Shown: positions 45,159 to 54,699, counted from the first letter of the stretch. The stretch is 64,000 nucleotides of DNA from Nocardiopsis ansamitocini (GCF_030268225.1 NZ_BSQG01000006.1:101607-165606); one strand, 5' to 3'. Made by a program: numbers and translations. The notes: generated from the sequence alone by a model not told the origin.

Positions 45159-46229
45159 GTGTCCGCTGCTATCGATCACAACGTGCCGCTCGGGCCTTTC
45201 ACCACCCTTGGGGTGGGCGGCCCCGCCGACGTCTTTCGGACCGCCGCCGACACCGCGGGGCTGATCGAGGTCGTACGGGAGGCCGACAGCGCCGGTACGC
45301 AGTTGCTCATCCTGGGCGGCGGCAGCAACCTTGTCGTCTCCGACGAGGGGGTTCGCGGCACGGTGGTCCTCGTCGAGTCCGACCGGACGGGAATAGTGGC
45401 CGACGACGGCACGACCGTGCGGGTGCGCGTCGATGCCGGGGTCGAGTGGGACGCGTTCGTCCGTCAGCAGACCGGTGCCGGGCTCAGCGGCCTCGAATGC
45501 CTGTGCGGCATCCCGGGAAAGGTCGGCTCCACCCCCATCCAGAATGTCGGAGCCTACGGCCAGGACGTCAGCCAGAGCATCGTCGAGGTCGTCGTCTACG
45601 ACCGGGAATCGGGCCGTATGCGGGCCATGGACAACGACGAATGCGGGTTCACCTACCGGGACAGCGCCTTCAAGGGCCATTCCCGCTACGTGGTGTGCGA
45701 AGTCGTCTTCGAACTGACGCGCTCCGACCTGAGCACGCCGATCCGCTACGCCGAGCTGGCCAGGTTCCTGGGGGTGGAGACCGGCGAGCGAGTCCCCCTC
45801 GCCACCGTGCCCCCCGCGGTGCTGCAGCTGCGCCGCAGCAAGGGGATGGTCGTGGACCCCGCCGACCCCGACAGCCATAGCGCGGGCTCCTTCTTCACGA
45901 ACCCGATCCTGAGCACCGAGGAGTTCGCGGACTTCACCAAGCGCGCAGTCACGGTACTGGGCCCCGATGTGCAGCCCCCCGTCTATCCGGCGGGAGAGGG
46001 GAGGGTCAAGCTTTCCGCGGCCTGGCTGATCGAGCGTGCGGGATTCGCCAAGGGACACGGCACCGGACCGGCCCGCATCTCCACCAAGCACACCCTCGCC
46101 CTCACCAATCCCGGCGGGGCGACCACCGCGGACCTGTTGGAACTGGCACGCGAGGTGCGCGCGGGAGTGGGCGAGGCGTTCGGCGTCACCCTGGTCAACG
46201 AGCCGGTCATGGTCGGCGTCTCCCTCTAG
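45159..46229 (+). CDS. murB: UDP-N-acetylenolpyruvoylglucosamine reductase
   Basis: This FAD enzyme (356 aa) reduces UDP-GlcNAc-enolpyruvate to UDP-MurNAc with NADPH, the second step of peptidoglycan precursor synthesis. FAD-binding motifs are LGGGSNLVVSDEGVRG and GIPGKVGSTPIQNVGAYGQ; FTYRDSAFK and the catalytic serine in SAGSFFTNP are conserved. The GTG at 45159 is 5 nt after AGAGGTGA; starts further upstream were rejected. Confidence 0.95.
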   Translation: MSAAIDHNVPLGPFTTLGVGGPADVFRTAADTAGLIEVVREADSAGTQLLILGGGSNLVVSDEGVRGTVVLVESDRTGIVADDGTTVRVRVDAGVEWDAFVRQQTGAGLSGLECLCGIPGKVGSTPIQNVGAYGQDVSQSIVEVVVYDRESGRMRAMDNDECGFTYRDSAFKGHSRYVVCEVVFELTRSDLSTPIRYAELARFLGVETGERVPLATVPPAVLQLRRSKGMVVDPADPDSHSAGSFFTNPILSTEEFADFTKRAVTVLGPDVQPPVYPAGEGRVKLSAAWLIERAGFAKGHGTGPARISTKHTLALTNPGGATTADLLELAREVRAGVGEAFGVTLVNEPVMVGVSL

Positions 46230-46368
46230 CGCCACCGCCCCTTCCCACGGACGAGAAGGGGAGTGCCGGGACAGGGACGGTGGCCGCAGCGCCGCCGACA
46301 AAATAAATTAGGCAAGCCGAACTCTTTTATTCGCCAAAGGCGCGAATTCTACTGGCCTTGCCAATGAA

Positions 46369-46396
46369 TTGCCATTTGTCAATTGTTTGCTACTCT
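46369..46396 (+). promoter_or_regulatory. promoter of the UPF0016 transcript
   Basis: TTGCCA (46369-46374) and TACTCT (46391-46396) are 16 bp apart in an AT-rich stretch. This places the start about 10 nt before the riboswitch. Confidence 0.5.
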
Positions 46397-46405
46397 TGAA
46401 ATTCA

Positions 46406-46560
46406 TCGAGGGGGAGTAGTCCTCAATCCTTGCGATCGACACGCTGGAAAGCCGCTCCTGAGGGGCTTCCCGGTCGCATGAGCCTTTAAGGCGGACGAGA
46501 CCTTCGGACTGGCATCACTGCTGGACCGAAGCGTGGCGTTCGCCTTTTTCGTGCTTCGGC
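46406..46560 (+). promoter_or_regulatory. yybP-ykoY-type manganese riboswitch
   Basis: The leader begins GAGGGGGAGTAG, with the invariant GGGGAGTAG at 46411-46419, has TCGACACGCTGG next, and reaches GAGACC at 46497-46502. These are the two conserved core segments of the yybP-ykoY Mn2+ aptamer. Just after, CTTCGG (46502-46507) can pair with CCGAAG (46526-46531). That CCGAAG can instead pair with CTTCGG at 46554-46559, flanking GGCGTTCGCC and TTTTT (46545-46549). This is a plausible terminator switch. The gene behind it is a known Mn2+ exporter family, which fits. Confidence 0.82.
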
Positions 46561-46590
46561 TCGGCGTGTATTCGAAGGGCAGAGATTGGC

Positions 46591-47196
46591 ATGGGATTCC
46601 TGACGGCGCTGGGCGTGAGTACCGCCGCGATCTTTATCGCCGAAATGGGCGACAAGACGCAATTGGTGGCGATGTCGCTCGCCAGCCGCTACCGCGCGCT
46701 GACGGTGCTCCTCGGGATCACCGCTGCCACGGTCGCCGTCCACGGCGTCAGCGTGCTGGCCGCAGAGGTCCTGGGCCTGGCCATCCCCACCGACTGGGTC
46801 ACCCTCATCGCCGGACTGGCCTTCCTCTTCTTCGGTTTTTGGACCCTGCGCGGCGACGAGCTCACGGACAAGGACGAGGAGCGTGCGGCAAGCCGCCGCA
46901 ACCGCTCCGCCTTCCTGACCGTCGCGATGGTCTTCTTTCTCGCTGAGCTCGGCGACAAGACCATGCTCGCCACCATCACCGTGGGCGCCAACTATTCGGG
47001 AACGCCACTCGCCTGGCTCGCGGTCTGGATCGGCTCCACCGTCGGAATGGTTGCCGCAGACGGCATCGCCATCGCCATCGGCTCGGTCCTGGGCAAGAAA
47101 CTGCCGGAGCGCGCCATCCAGATCGGCGCCGCTGTGCTGTTCTTCATCGCCGGCGCGGTCATGACCTGGCAGGGACTGGCCATGCTGCTGGCCTGA
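46591..47196 (+). CDS. UPF0016/GDT1-family manganese exporter
   Basis: This is a 201-residue membrane protein with two repeats of three helices. Each repeat has the cation motif: EMGDKTQL near residue 18 and ELGDKTML near residue 117. Bacterial relatives (MneA/MntX-like) export Mn2+, and eukaryotic TMEM165/Gdt1 transport Ca2+/Mn2+. The Mn2+ riboswitch in its leader supports manganese as substrate. The ATG follows GAAGGGCAGAG. Confidence 0.9.
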   Translation: MGFLTALGVSTAAIFIAEMGDKTQLVAMSLASRYRALTVLLGITAATVAVHGVSVLAAEVLGLAIPTDWVTLIAGLAFLFFGFWTLRGDELTDKDEERAASRRNRSAFLTVAMVFFLAELGDKTMLATITVGANYSGTPLAWLAVWIGSTVGMVAADGIAIAIGSVLGKKLPERAIQIGAAVLFFIAGAVMTWQGLAMLLA

Positions 47197-47240
47197 TCCG
47201 CAGGCAGTGGCACCGTTTCGTCCGAGGCGCTGGATCGATC

Positions 47241-47289
47241 GCGGCACCGGAGTCCGGAGCCCGGAGCGCGGGGGCGGCTCCGGTGCCGC
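47241..47289. terminator. bidirectional terminator between convergent genes
   Basis: A 12-bp perfect stem (47241-47252 with 47278-47289) lies between the UPF0016 gene and the convergent adenosine deaminase. Confidence 0.6.
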
Positions 47290-47321
47290 GCTGTTCTCCT
47301 GTACGGACCCGGTCCACCCGC

Positions 47322-48365
47322 TCAGACACTCGGCGGTGGGACGGCCAGCCAGGCGTCCACGCCCGCCAGGAGTTCCTTTTTGAGGCTGTCGGGTGCGGCC
47401 GAGCCGCGGACCGACATTCGGGCGAGCTCCGCCAGTTCCGGATCGGAGAAGCCGAACACCTCTCTGGCGATCGCGTACTGCTCCACCAGGCGCGGTCCGA
47501 ACAGCAACGGATCGTCGGTGCCCAGTGCGATCGGTGCTCCGGCGGAGAAGAGGCGGCGCAAGGGGATGTGTGCGACGTCCTCGACCACGCCCAGGCTCAC
47601 GTTGGAGCTCGGGCACACCTCCAGAGTCACCTCCTGGGTGGCGATCCGCTCGATCAGGTAAGGATCCTCGACCGCGCGCACGCCGTGCCCGACCCGGTCG
47701 GCGTCCAGGGTGTCCAGGCACTCGCGCACGCTGCGCGCGCCCGACAGCTCCCCACCGTGGGGCACCGACAGCAGGCCGGCCCGTCGAGCGATCCGAAAGG
47801 CTCCCTCGAATTCGAGGGCCCGGCCCCGGCGCTCGTCGTTGTTGAGACCGAAGCCGACCACGCCGCGTCCCGCGTACTGTGCGGCAAGACGGGCCAGTGC
47901 CTTTGCGTCCATCGGGTGCTTGGTCCGGTTGGCGGCCACCACCAGGCCCACGCCCACGCCGGTCTCGCGTTCGGCGACCCGGGCGGCGTCCAGCATCAGC
48001 TCCAGCGTCGAGGTGAGCCCGTCGAAGCGGGACGCGTAACCGCTGGGGTCGACCTGGATCTCCAGCCAGCCCGAGCCCGCGGCCCGCTCGTCCTCGGCCG
48101 CCTCCAGCACCAACCGGTACAGGTCGTCGGAGGTCTTCAGGACCGAGCGGGCGATGTCGTAGAGGCGCTGGAAGCGGAACCAGCCTCGTTCGTCGGTGGC
48201 GCGCAGTTTCGGGGGCCACTCCTCGACGAGCGCCTGGGGGAGGTGCACGCCGCGTTCCCGGGCCAGTTCCACCAGGGTGGAGTGCCGCATCGAACCGGTG
48301 AAGTGCAGGTGCAGGTGCGTCTTGGGCAACCGCTCCAAAGGACGGGTATTGACCGGTGTCTCCAT
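47322..48365 (-). CDS. add: adenosine deaminase
   Basis: This zinc enzyme (347 aa) deaminates adenosine to inosine in purine salvage. Metal ligands are in KTHLHLHFTGSM at the N-terminus, VPHGGEL near residue 200 (catalytic Glu just after His), DRVGHGVR and GTDDPLLFG near residue 280. Because of sequence drift in this group, a related deaminase activity is possible. The ATG at 48365 places the HLHLH motif near residue 18, as usual; a 34-residue longer start was rejected. Confidence 0.87.
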   Translation of the reverse strand: METPVNTRPLERLPKTHLHLHFTGSMRHSTLVELARERGVHLPQALVEEWPPKLRATDERGWFRFQRLYDIARSVLKTSDDLYRLVLEAAEDERAAGSGWLEIQVDPSGYASRFDGLTSTLELMLDAARVAERETGVGVGLVVAANRTKHPMDAKALARLAAQYAGRGVVGFGLNNDERRGRALEFEGAFRIARRAGLLSVPHGGELSGARSVRECLDTLDADRVGHGVRAVEDPYLIERIATQEVTLEVCPSSNVSLGVVEDVAHIPLRRLFSAGAPIALGTDDPLLFGPRLVEQYAIAREVFGFSDPELAELARMSVRGSAAPDSLKKELLAGVDAWLAVPPPSV

Positions 48366-48474
48366 GAACCAAGGGTGCCGTATCCCGAACCCGCGCGTTG
48401 CCAGAAGACCGGGGCGAGCCGGGCGGGGCGATCGCGTACGCGGGCGGGACCGGTGGTCCAGGAGCATCGCACGA

Positions 48475-48504
48475 GGGGCGCCCCCGTAATAATGGAAGCG
48501 CCCC
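48475..48504 (-). terminator. possible terminator of the aminotransferase gene
   Basis: A GGGGCGC/GCGCCCC stem (48475-48481 with 48498-48504) lies about 25 nt past the stop codon on the minus strand. It is short and the loop is long. Confidence 0.4.
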
Positions 48505-48528
48505 CTCCGCGGCTTGGTGCGGTGCGCT

Positions 48529-49737
48529 CTAGTGTGCCTCGGCCAGCAGCTTGGCGATCCGGCCCACGCCTTCGGTGAGGTCGGCGTCGCTCAGGGCGTA
48601 GGACAGGCGCAGGTACCCGGGAGTGCCGAACGCCTCACCCGGGACGACGGCTACCTCGGCCTGCTCCAGGATCAACCCGGCCAACTCGGCGGAGGACCGG
48701 GGACGCTGTCCGCGGATCTCCTTGCCGAGGACCTCCTTGACGGAGGGGTAGGCGTAGAACGCGCCCTGCGGTTCGGGGCAGAGGACGCCGGGGATCTCGT
48801 TGAGCATCCGGACGACGGTCTGACGGCGGCGGTCGAAGGCCACCTTCATTTCGTCCACGGCCGCGAGGTCGCCGGAGACGGCGGCAAGCGCGGCGGCCTG
48901 GGAGACGTTGGCGACGTTGGAGGTGGCGTGCGACTGGAGGTTGCCGGCCGCCTTCACCACGTCCTTGGGGCCGATCACCCATCCGACCCGCCAGCCGGTC
49001 ATCGCATACGTCTTGGCCACTCCGTTGACGATCACGGTGCGGTCCGCCAGCTCGGGCACCTCGACGGGCAGCGAGGAGAACCGGGCGTCACCGTAGACCA
49101 GGTGCTCGTAGATCTCGTCGGTGAGGACCCACAGGCCGTTGGCCGCGGCCCACTGGCCGATCTCGCGCACCTGGGCCGGAGTGCTCACCGCTCCGGTGGG
49201 GTTGGAGGGGGAGACGAACAACAGGACCTTGGTGCGCGCGGTGCGTGCCGCCTCCAACTGCTCCACGCCGGCCAGGTAGCCGGTGGACTCGTCGGTGACC
49301 ACGTAGACCGGGACGCCGCCCGCGAGCTTGATCGATTCGGGGTAGGTGGTCCAGTACGGGGCGATGACGATGACCTCGTCCCCCGGGTCCAGCAGGGTCG
49401 CGAACGCCTCGTAGATGGCCTGCTTGCCACCGTTGGTGACCAGTACCTGGCTCGGGTCCACCTGGTAGCCGGAGTCCCGCAGCGTCTTGGCGGCGATCGC
49501 CTCCTTCAGCTCGGGCAGGCCGCCGGCCGGGGTGTAGCGGTGGAAGCGAGGGTCGTGGCAGGCCTTGGCCGCCGCCTCGACGATGTAGTCCGGGGTGGGG
49601 AAGTCGGGTTCCCCGGCCCCGAAGCCGATCACGGGACGGCCTGCGGCCTTCATGGCCTTGGCCTTCGCGTCCACCGCGAGGGTCGCGGACTCGGAGATGC
49701 CGCCGATACGTGCGGAGATACGGGGTCGCTCAGTCAT
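48529..49737 (-). CDS. class I/II pyridoxal-phosphate aminotransferase (aspartate type)
   Basis: This 402-residue fold-type I aminotransferase is probably an aspartate aminotransferase of subgroup Ib. The substrate-site segment is [13 protein letters not shown], the Asn/Asp cofactor contacts are in SPSNPTGAV and [11 protein letters not shown], and the PLP lysine is in [16 protein letters not shown]. Its location beside secE matches the actinomycete aspC-like gene. Specificity (Asp, prephenate or others) is not settled by sequence reading. Confidence 0.92.
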   Translation of the reverse strand: MTERPRISARIGGISESATLAVDAKAKAMKAAGRPVIGFGAGEPDFPTPDYIVEAAAKACHDPRFHRYTPAGGLPELKEAIAAKTLRDSGYQVDPSQVLVTNGGKQAIYEAFATLLDPGDEVIVIAPYWTTYPESIKLAGGVPVYVVTDESTGYLAGVEQLEAARTARTKVLLFVSPSNPTGAVSTPAQVREIGQWAAANGLWVLTDEIYEHLVYGDARFSSLPVEVPELADRTVIVNGVAKTYAMTGWRVGWVIGPKDVVKAAGNLQSHATSNVANVSQAAALAAVSGDLAAVDEMKVAFDRRRQTVVRMLNEIPGVLCPEPQGAFYAYPSVKEVLGKEIRGQRPRSSAELAGLILEQAEVAVVPGEAFGTPGYLRLSYALSDADLTEGVGRIAKLLAEAH

Positions 49738-49819
49738 GGCCCCATGTTTTCACGTGCCGGCTCAGTGCGTACGACAAGGGGTGAGGACCGCTTGTCGGCG
49801 TCCGGATCGGACCTCCGGG

Positions 49820-49849
49820 TTGGTTCCGGAACCGGATTGGGCATAGAAT
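49820..49849 (+). promoter_or_regulatory. probable promoter for tRNA-Trp (and secE-nusG)
   Basis: TTGGTT (49820-49825) and TAGAAT (49844-49849) are 18 bp apart, about 93 nt upstream of tRNA-Trp. The -10 is near consensus. No terminator is seen between the tRNA and secE. Confidence 0.5.
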
Positions 49850-49942
49850 CTGGCAACCGATGGGATGGTTGCGGCCCGGAAGTTCGTTCTATTGACGAGC
49901 GAACGCCTCCGATAGCAGCTATCGTGTTACCCGCACGACCCA

Positions 49943-50015
49943 AGGGCAGTGGCTCAATTGGTAGAGCACCGGTCTCCAAAACCGGCGGTTGGGGGTTCGA
50001 GTCCCTCCTGCCCTG
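49943..50015 (+). tRNA. tRNA-Trp (CCA)
   Basis: This is a 73-nt tRNA with acceptor AGGGCAG/CTGCCCT, anticodon loop CTCCAAA (CCA at 49976-49978), T-loop TTCGAGT and discriminator G; the 3' CCA is not encoded. It is the usual tRNA ahead of secE-nusG. Confidence 0.96.
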
Positions 50016-50060
50016 CAAGGCACTCTGAGAAGAGCATCCGGCAATCCCTAAGGACCTCAG

Positions 50061-50306
50061 GTGACACAGACTGACGCGGACGCCAAGCCCGAGAAGGAGC
50101 GCAAGCGTCGTACCGGTCCGGTGACGTTCACCAAGCAGGTCGTCGCCGAGCTGCGCAAGGTTCGCTGGCCAACCCGGCGCGAGCTGGTCACCTACACCGT
50201 CGTGGTGATCATCTTCGTCCTCGTGATGGTCGGCTACATCGCCCTCCTGGACTTTGGTTTCGGTGAAGCCGTCACCTGGTTCTACGGGACGGTCGTCTCC
50301 GGCTGA
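50061..50306 (+). CDS. secE: preprotein translocase subunit SecE
   Basis: This is an 81-residue single-span membrane protein that clamps SecY. The conserved amphipathic part is VVAELRKVRWPTRRELVTYT, followed by one transmembrane helix. The charged N-terminus is typical of actinobacteria. The GTG has AAGGA 6 nt upstream. nusG follows after 134 nt. Confidence 0.95.
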   Translation: MTQTDADAKPEKERKRRTGPVTFTKQVVAELRKVRWPTRRELVTYTVVVIIFVLVMVGYIALLDFGFGEAVTWFYGTVVSG

Positions 50307-50440
50307 TCCATCAGCATCTTCGGGCCGGCACGGCCAGTTTGGTCCCATCGTCTCTGGTGAGACCATAAGCTGGCAGTGCTGGCCTCTTGTGCTTTCGGGC
50401 CAGTCGCGCCAGCGCCTATCCGACGAGAGAAAGAGCAGCC

Positions 50441-51262
50441 GTGTCCGAGTCCCCACTGACAGCTGACGGCTTCCCCAACGAGGAGCGGGATCAGTCGTCG
50501 GCGGAAGAGACCGGTCCGCGTGCCGAGCAGGCGGAAGCTGCTGAGGCTGAGGCTGCCGACGCGGTCGCGGCCGAGGAGACCGACGCCCAGTCCGGCGACG
50601 AAACCGAGTCCGAGTCCGGTGACGACACCGACTCCGAAGGCGAGATCACCGAGGTCGAGCTGCCCAAGCTCGACCCCGTCGAGGAGTTCAAGATCGAGCT
50701 CCGGCTCCTGCCCGGAGACTGGTACGTCGTCCACACCTACGCGGGCTACGAGAACCGGGTGAAGGCCAACGTCGAGAGCCGTACCCAGTCGCTCAACATG
50801 GAGGAGTACATCTTCCAGGTCGAGGTGCCCACGCAGGAGGTCACCGAGGTCAAGAGCGGCAAGCGGCAACTGGTTACCGAGAAGGTGCTGCCCGGCTACG
50901 TGCTCGTGCGCATGGACCTCACCGACGAGTCCTGGGCCGCGGTGCGCAACACCCCCGGCGTCACCGGATTCGTCGGCCTGTCCAACCGCCCGGCGCCGCT
51001 GAGCGTCCAGGAGGTCGCCGACCTCCTCGCGCCCGAGCCCGAGGAGACCCCGGAGCAGGCCAAGAAGAAGGAGTCGGAGACCCGTTCCGACGTGGCCTAC
51101 GAGGTCGGCGAGTCCGTCACCGTCATGGAAGGCCCCTTCGCCACGCTGCCCGCCACGGTCAGCGAGATCAACCCCGACACCCAGAAGCTCAAGGTGTTGG
51201 TGTCGATCTTCGGCCGCGAGACCCCCGTGGAGCTTGCGTTCAACCAGGTCTCCAAGATCTGA
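50441..51262 (+). CDS. nusG: transcription termination/antitermination factor NusG
   Basis: This 273-residue protein binds RNA polymerase, Rho and S10. The first 85 or so residues are an acidic, low-complexity extension rich in Glu, Ala and Asp, then follow the NGN domain ([20 protein letters not shown]) and a C-terminal KOW domain ([19 protein letters not shown]). Acidic extensions are known in actinomycete NusG. The GTG at 50441 is preceded by GAGAGAAAGAG. Confidence 0.95.
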   Translation: MSESPLTADGFPNEERDQSSAEETGPRAEQAEAAEAEAADAVAAEETDAQSGDETESESGDDTDSEGEITEVELPKLDPVEEFKIELRLLPGDWYVVHTYAGYENRVKANVESRTQSLNMEEYIFQVEVPTQEVTEVKSGKRQLVTEKVLPGYVLVRMDLTDESWAAVRNTPGVTGFVGLSNRPAPLSVQEVADLLAPEPEETPEQAKKKESETRSDVAYEVGESVTVMEGPFATLPATVSEINPDTQKLKVLVSIFGRETPVELAFNQVSKI

Positions 51263-51281
51263 CGCATGATCTAGACTTGGT

Positions 51282-51333
51282 GGGTCCGCCCTTGATCGGG
51301 CGGGCCCATCGCGCCCCGCTCCGGCGGGGCTTT
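51282..51333 (+). terminator. tandem hairpins in the rplK leader
   Basis: GGGTCCGCCC (51282-51291) pairs with GGGCGGGCCC (51298-51307), and a second stem GCCCCGC/GCGGGGC (51313-51319 with 51324-51330) is followed by TTTCG. They lie 20 nt past nusG and 165 nt before rplK. They either end nusG mRNA or attenuate entry into the L11 operon. Confidence 0.6.
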
Positions 51334-51497
51334 CGCGCGGTCCGCACGGGTCCCGGCGGTCGCGCGCACTCCCGAATCCGCGCAGGGAGACGTCCAAGGG
51401 CTCGTCCCTTGTTCAGGGTGGGGCCACGGCTGCACCCCCTGCGCGCCTGCGGGCCCGGGACCACCGCAATTCGCAAATCAGGCAAAGGACCCGAATC

Positions 51498-51926
51498 ATG
51501 CCTCCGAAGAAGAAACTGGCCGCGCTGGTCAAGGTTCAGCTTCCCGCTGGCCAGGCCACCCCGGCGCCGCCCGTCGGTACCGCTCTCGGTCCGCACGGCG
51601 TCAACATCATGGACTTCTGCAAGCAGTACAACGCTGCTACCGAAGCCCAGCGCGGCAGCGTCATCCCCGTCGAGATCTCCATCTTCGAGGACCGCTCCTT
51701 CACCTTCGTCACCAAGACGCCGCCGGCTCCCAAGCTCATCCTCAAGGCCGCCGGCCTCGACAAGGGTGCGCCGGACCCCAGCCGCAGCACCGCCGGTTCC
51801 ATCACCCGGGACCAGGTGCGTGAGATCGCGCAGACCAAGCTGCCCGACCTCAACACCGACAACATCGACGCCGCGGAGAAGATCGTCGCCGGCACCGCCC
51901 GTTCCATGGGCATCGAGGTCAAGTAG
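51498..51926 (+). CDS. rplK: 50S ribosomal protein L11
   Basis: This 142-residue protein has both L11 domains: the N-terminal one with [20 protein letters not shown], part of the GTPase-associated centre and thiopeptide target, and the C-terminal RNA-binding one with [20 protein letters not shown]. The ATG is 142 residues from the stop, the normal length. Confidence 0.97.
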   Translation: MPPKKKLAALVKVQLPAGQATPAPPVGTALGPHGVNIMDFCKQYNAATEAQRGSVIPVEISIFEDRSFTFVTKTPPAPKLILKAAGLDKGAPDPSRSTAGSITRDQVREIAQTKLPDLNTDNIDAAEKIVAGTARSMGIEVK

Positions 51927-52009
51927 CGCACTGGCGCCACCCCCTCTGTTTTTCGTGGCAGGGCCAAGCGCTGGCCCGGACCACACGCCTCTGAAATCTG
52001 GAGTTTTTC

Positions 52010-52693
52010 GTGAAGCGCAGCAAGAGCTACCGCAAAGCGGCTGAGAACATCGACACCGACCGGCTGTACACGCCGGTCGAGGCCGTGAAGCTGGCCAAGG
52101 AGAACCTCGTCGTCAAGTTCGACGCCACCGTCGAGGTCGCCATGCGTCTGGGCATCGACCCCCGCAAGGCCGACCAGATGGTGCGCGGCACCGTGAACCT
52201 GCCGCACGGCACCGGCAAGACCGCCCGGGTCCTGGTCTTCGCCACGGGTGAGCGTGCCGAGCAGGCGCGGGCCGCCGGCGCCGACTTCGTCGGCGACGAC
52301 GACCTCGTCGAGGAGATCCAGAAGGGTTTCCTCGACTTCGACGCCGTTGTGGCGACCCCGGACCTCATGGGCAAGGTCGGCCGCCTGGGCCGCGTGCTCG
52401 GCCCCCGTGGCCTCATGCCCAACCCCAAGACCGGCACCGTCACCCCTGATGTCGCCAAGGCCGTCACCGACATCAAGGGCGGCAAGATCGAGTTCCGTGC
52501 CGACCGGCACGGCAACCTGCACTTCATCATCGGCAAGGCATCCTTCGACGACGTCAAGCTCGCCGAGAACTACGCCGCCGCGATCGACGAGGTGCAGCGT
52601 CTCAAGCCCTCCGCGGCCAAGGGCCGTTACATCCGCAAGGCGACCATGAGCACCACCATGGCCCCCGGCATCCCGCTGGACGCAACCGCCTAA
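52010..52693 (+). CDS. rplA: 50S ribosomal protein L1
   Basis: This 227-residue protein binds 23S rRNA at the L1 stalk. Diagnostic segments are [19 protein letters not shown] and [20 protein letters not shown]. The GTG has GGAG upstream. In many bacteria L1 also represses the rplKA mRNA, which could act in the long leader upstream of rplK. Confidence 0.97.
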   Translation: MKRSKSYRKAAENIDTDRLYTPVEAVKLAKENLVVKFDATVEVAMRLGIDPRKADQMVRGTVNLPHGTGKTARVLVFATGERAEQARAAGADFVGDDDLVEEIQKGFLDFDAVVATPDLMGKVGRLGRVLGPRGLMPNPKTGTVTPDVAKAVTDIKGGKIEFRADRHGNLHFIIGKASFDDVKLAENYAAAIDEVQRLKPSAAKGRYIRKATMSTTMAPGIPLDATA

Positions 52694-52713
52694 GCGGTCC
52701 GCGCCCTGCGCAC

Positions 52714-52769
52714 GGGGCGCCCCGACGCTGAGCAGGCCCTTTCGGGCCCGGCGCCGGGGCGCCCCTTTT
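52714..52769 (+). terminator. terminator after rplA
   Basis: An 11-bp stem (52714-52724 with 52755-52765), with a smaller hairpin in its loop, is followed by TTTT. Confidence 0.8.
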
Positions 52770-52951
52770 CGTGTGTCCTGGGAGTATTCGCCCAGGTGGC
52801 GTCACCCGGCCAGATGTCGGCCGCAAGCGGCAAGGTTGCCGCCAGGTCGGTTCTGCCAGCTCAGCGAGACCGTAAATGTCGTTTTCGATCGGTATGTTCA
52901 TCTTCCTCGGCCGCACCGGTGGCCGTGACCCGATCTGGAGAAACGATCCAC

Positions 52952-53734
52952 ATGTTGCGTACATTCGGCACCGCAGTCGTTGCGGGAAGCACGGTCCTGA
53001 TGCTGGCCGCCTGTGGTGGCGCCGGGGACACGCCGACCGAAGCCCCGGCGTCCCCCGTAGAAGAGTCCGCCGACACCGGTTCGGGCGGGCTGGACATCCT
53101 CCAGAAGCTCGTCGGTTCCACCGAGGAGGTCACCAGCTTCCGGGCGGTGAGCAGTATCCAGGGAGGGGAGGCCGGGGAGCAGGAGGTCGCCCTTGAGCAG
53201 GAGATCCGTTACACCGCCTCCCCGGAGCCCGTCTACGAGGCGAAGTCGGACCTGATGGGGATGGAGATCGTCACCATCATCCACGGCGACGAAGTGCTGA
53301 TGGACATGGGATCCGGATGGACCCGCACCAGCCTTTCCGACGTCGGCGAACTCGGTGTCGACGTCAGTGAGGCCGTCGACCCCGGGGCCCAGGTCGCCAA
53401 GCTCCAGGAGGCCGCGGACCTCTCGGAGGAAGGGCAGGAGGAGGTCAACGGCGTGGCCACCACCAAGTTCGCCGGCACCCTGCCGGTCTCCAGCGCGATC
53501 GAGACGCTCCCCGAGGACGTGCGGGCCGCGACCGAGCAGGAGTACGCCGACGCCGGCCTCACCGAGATCCCCTTCACCCTTTGGGTGGACGGTGACGACC
53601 TGCCCCGCCGGATCGTCACCGACATGGGGCAGTCGTCCATGACAGTGGAGTACCTGGAGTTCAACGGCGACATCACCATCGAGTTGCCGTCCGAGGACCA
53701 GATCACCGACGGGGGCTCCCTCCTGGGCGGCTGA
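52952..53734 (+). CDS. lipoprotein, LprG/LppX-like or DUF6612-like
   Basis: This is a 260-residue exported lipoprotein with a signal peptide ending LMLAACGG (lipobox LAAC). The mature domain has a long antiparallel-sheet pattern (FRAVSSIQGGE, PVYEAKSDLMGMEIVTIIH, PFTLWVDGDDLPRRIVTDMG) resembling LolA/LprG-type lipid carriers. Lipoproteins between rplA and rplJ are also found in Streptomyces. Function is not known. The ATG has GGAG about 11 nt upstream. Confidence 0.8.
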   Translation: MLRTFGTAVVAGSTVLMLAACGGAGDTPTEAPASPVEESADTGSGGLDILQKLVGSTEEVTSFRAVSSIQGGEAGEQEVALEQEIRYTASPEPVYEAKSDLMGMEIVTIIHGDEVLMDMGSGWTRTSLSDVGELGVDVSEAVDPGAQVAKLQEAADLSEEGQEEVNGVATTKFAGTLPVSSAIETLPEDVRAATEQEYADAGLTEIPFTLWVDGDDLPRRIVTDMGQSSMTVEYLEFNGDITIELPSEDQITDGGSLLGG

Positions 53735-53828
53735 CCCGGAGCGTGCCGGCCGGGCGAGGGGACGTCCCCTGCCCGGTTCGACGCACGGGGAAACATCGCC
53801 TACCATTGGTATCTGCCGAAGACCGCCG

Positions 53829-54030
53829 GTCGTCACCCGTCGGGTGACCTAAGGTCCCAGTCTGTTGTGGGGCGCCTGCGTAGGTTGCTGTGAGCGTTGG
53901 ATTCCCGCGTGCCTTCGCATGCCCATGATTCTCGATGCCCCGTGCGCCTGCGCCGGGGCATTTCTGCTTCTCTCGGGTGCTCGCCCGGACTGCGGCCTTG
54001 AAATCGGTGTTCACAGTTGGAAGGAGTCCC
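53829..54030 (+). promoter_or_regulatory. putative L10 leader with attenuator-like hairpin
   Basis: The rplJ 5' region contains a GTCACCC/GGGTGAC hairpin (53832-53848) and, 65 nt before rplJ, an 8-bp stem ATGCCCCG/CGGGGCAT (53935-53942 with 53954-53961) followed by TTCTGCTTCTC. L10-L12 binding to an rplJ leader is well known. The exact aptamer fold cannot be fixed by eye. Confidence 0.5.
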
Positions 54031-54561
54031 ATGGCGAGGCCGGATAAGGCAGCCGCGGTCGCCGAGCTCAAGGAAGAATTCGAGAGCTCCAACGGCGCCG
54101 TGCTGACCGAATACCGTGGGCTCACTGTTGCGCAGGTCACCGAACTGCGCAACAGCCTCGGCCAGAACACGCGTTTCCGCGTTGTGAAGAACACGCTGAC
54201 CAAGATCGCCGCCACTGAGGCCGGTCTGGACGAGCAGGTCCTCGACCTGTTCCAGGGTCCCTCCGCCATCGCCTTCGTCAAGGGCGACGTCGTTGAGGCC
54301 GCCAAGGGTCTGCGTGACTTCTCCAAGGCGAACTCGCCCCTGGTGATCAAGGGCGGTGTCATCGACGGTAAGCCGATGAGCCCCGAGCAGATCACCAGGC
54401 TGGCCGACCTTGAGTCCCGCGAGGTGCTCCTCTCGAAGCTTGCCGGTGCCCTCAAGGGCAAGCAGGGCCAGGCCGCGGCCCTGTTCCAGGCGCTGCCGTC
54501 CAAGACCGTGCGTCTTGCCCAGGCCCTGGCCGACAAGCGCGCCGAGTCGGAGTCCGAGTAG
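54031..54561 (+). CDS. rplJ: 50S ribosomal protein L10
   Basis: This 176-residue protein is the base of the ribosomal stalk. The N-terminal domain has [20 protein letters not shown] and [12 protein letters not shown], and the C-terminal helix that binds L7/L12 dimers is acidic (RAESESE). ATG 54031 has GGAAGGAGT upstream; an in-frame longer start lies within the leader. Confidence 0.97.
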   Translation: MARPDKAAAVAELKEEFESSNGAVLTEYRGLTVAQVTELRNSLGQNTRFRVVKNTLTKIAATEAGLDEQVLDLFQGPSAIAFVKGDVVEAAKGLRDFSKANSPLVIKGGVIDGKPMSPEQITRLADLESREVLLSKLAGALKGKQGQAAALFQALPSKTVRLAQALADKRAESESE

Positions 54562-54699
54562 CGCGATCGCCTCGGCCGCCCTTGGCGTGCCGAAGCCCGC
54601 GCGACATGAGTACCTGGTTGGCGCGCCACGCGCCGCCGTTCACATTTCGGTCCCTCGTCAACGGACGCGGGAACCGGTAGAGAAAGAGAGATCGCAACC

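Noticed and set aside
46308-46324. DtxR/IdeR-like box (TTAGGCAAGCC...) upstream of the UPF0016 promoter
   Set aside because: Only about half of the positions match the consensus palindrome and it lies some 45 nt upstream of the -35; too weak to annotate.
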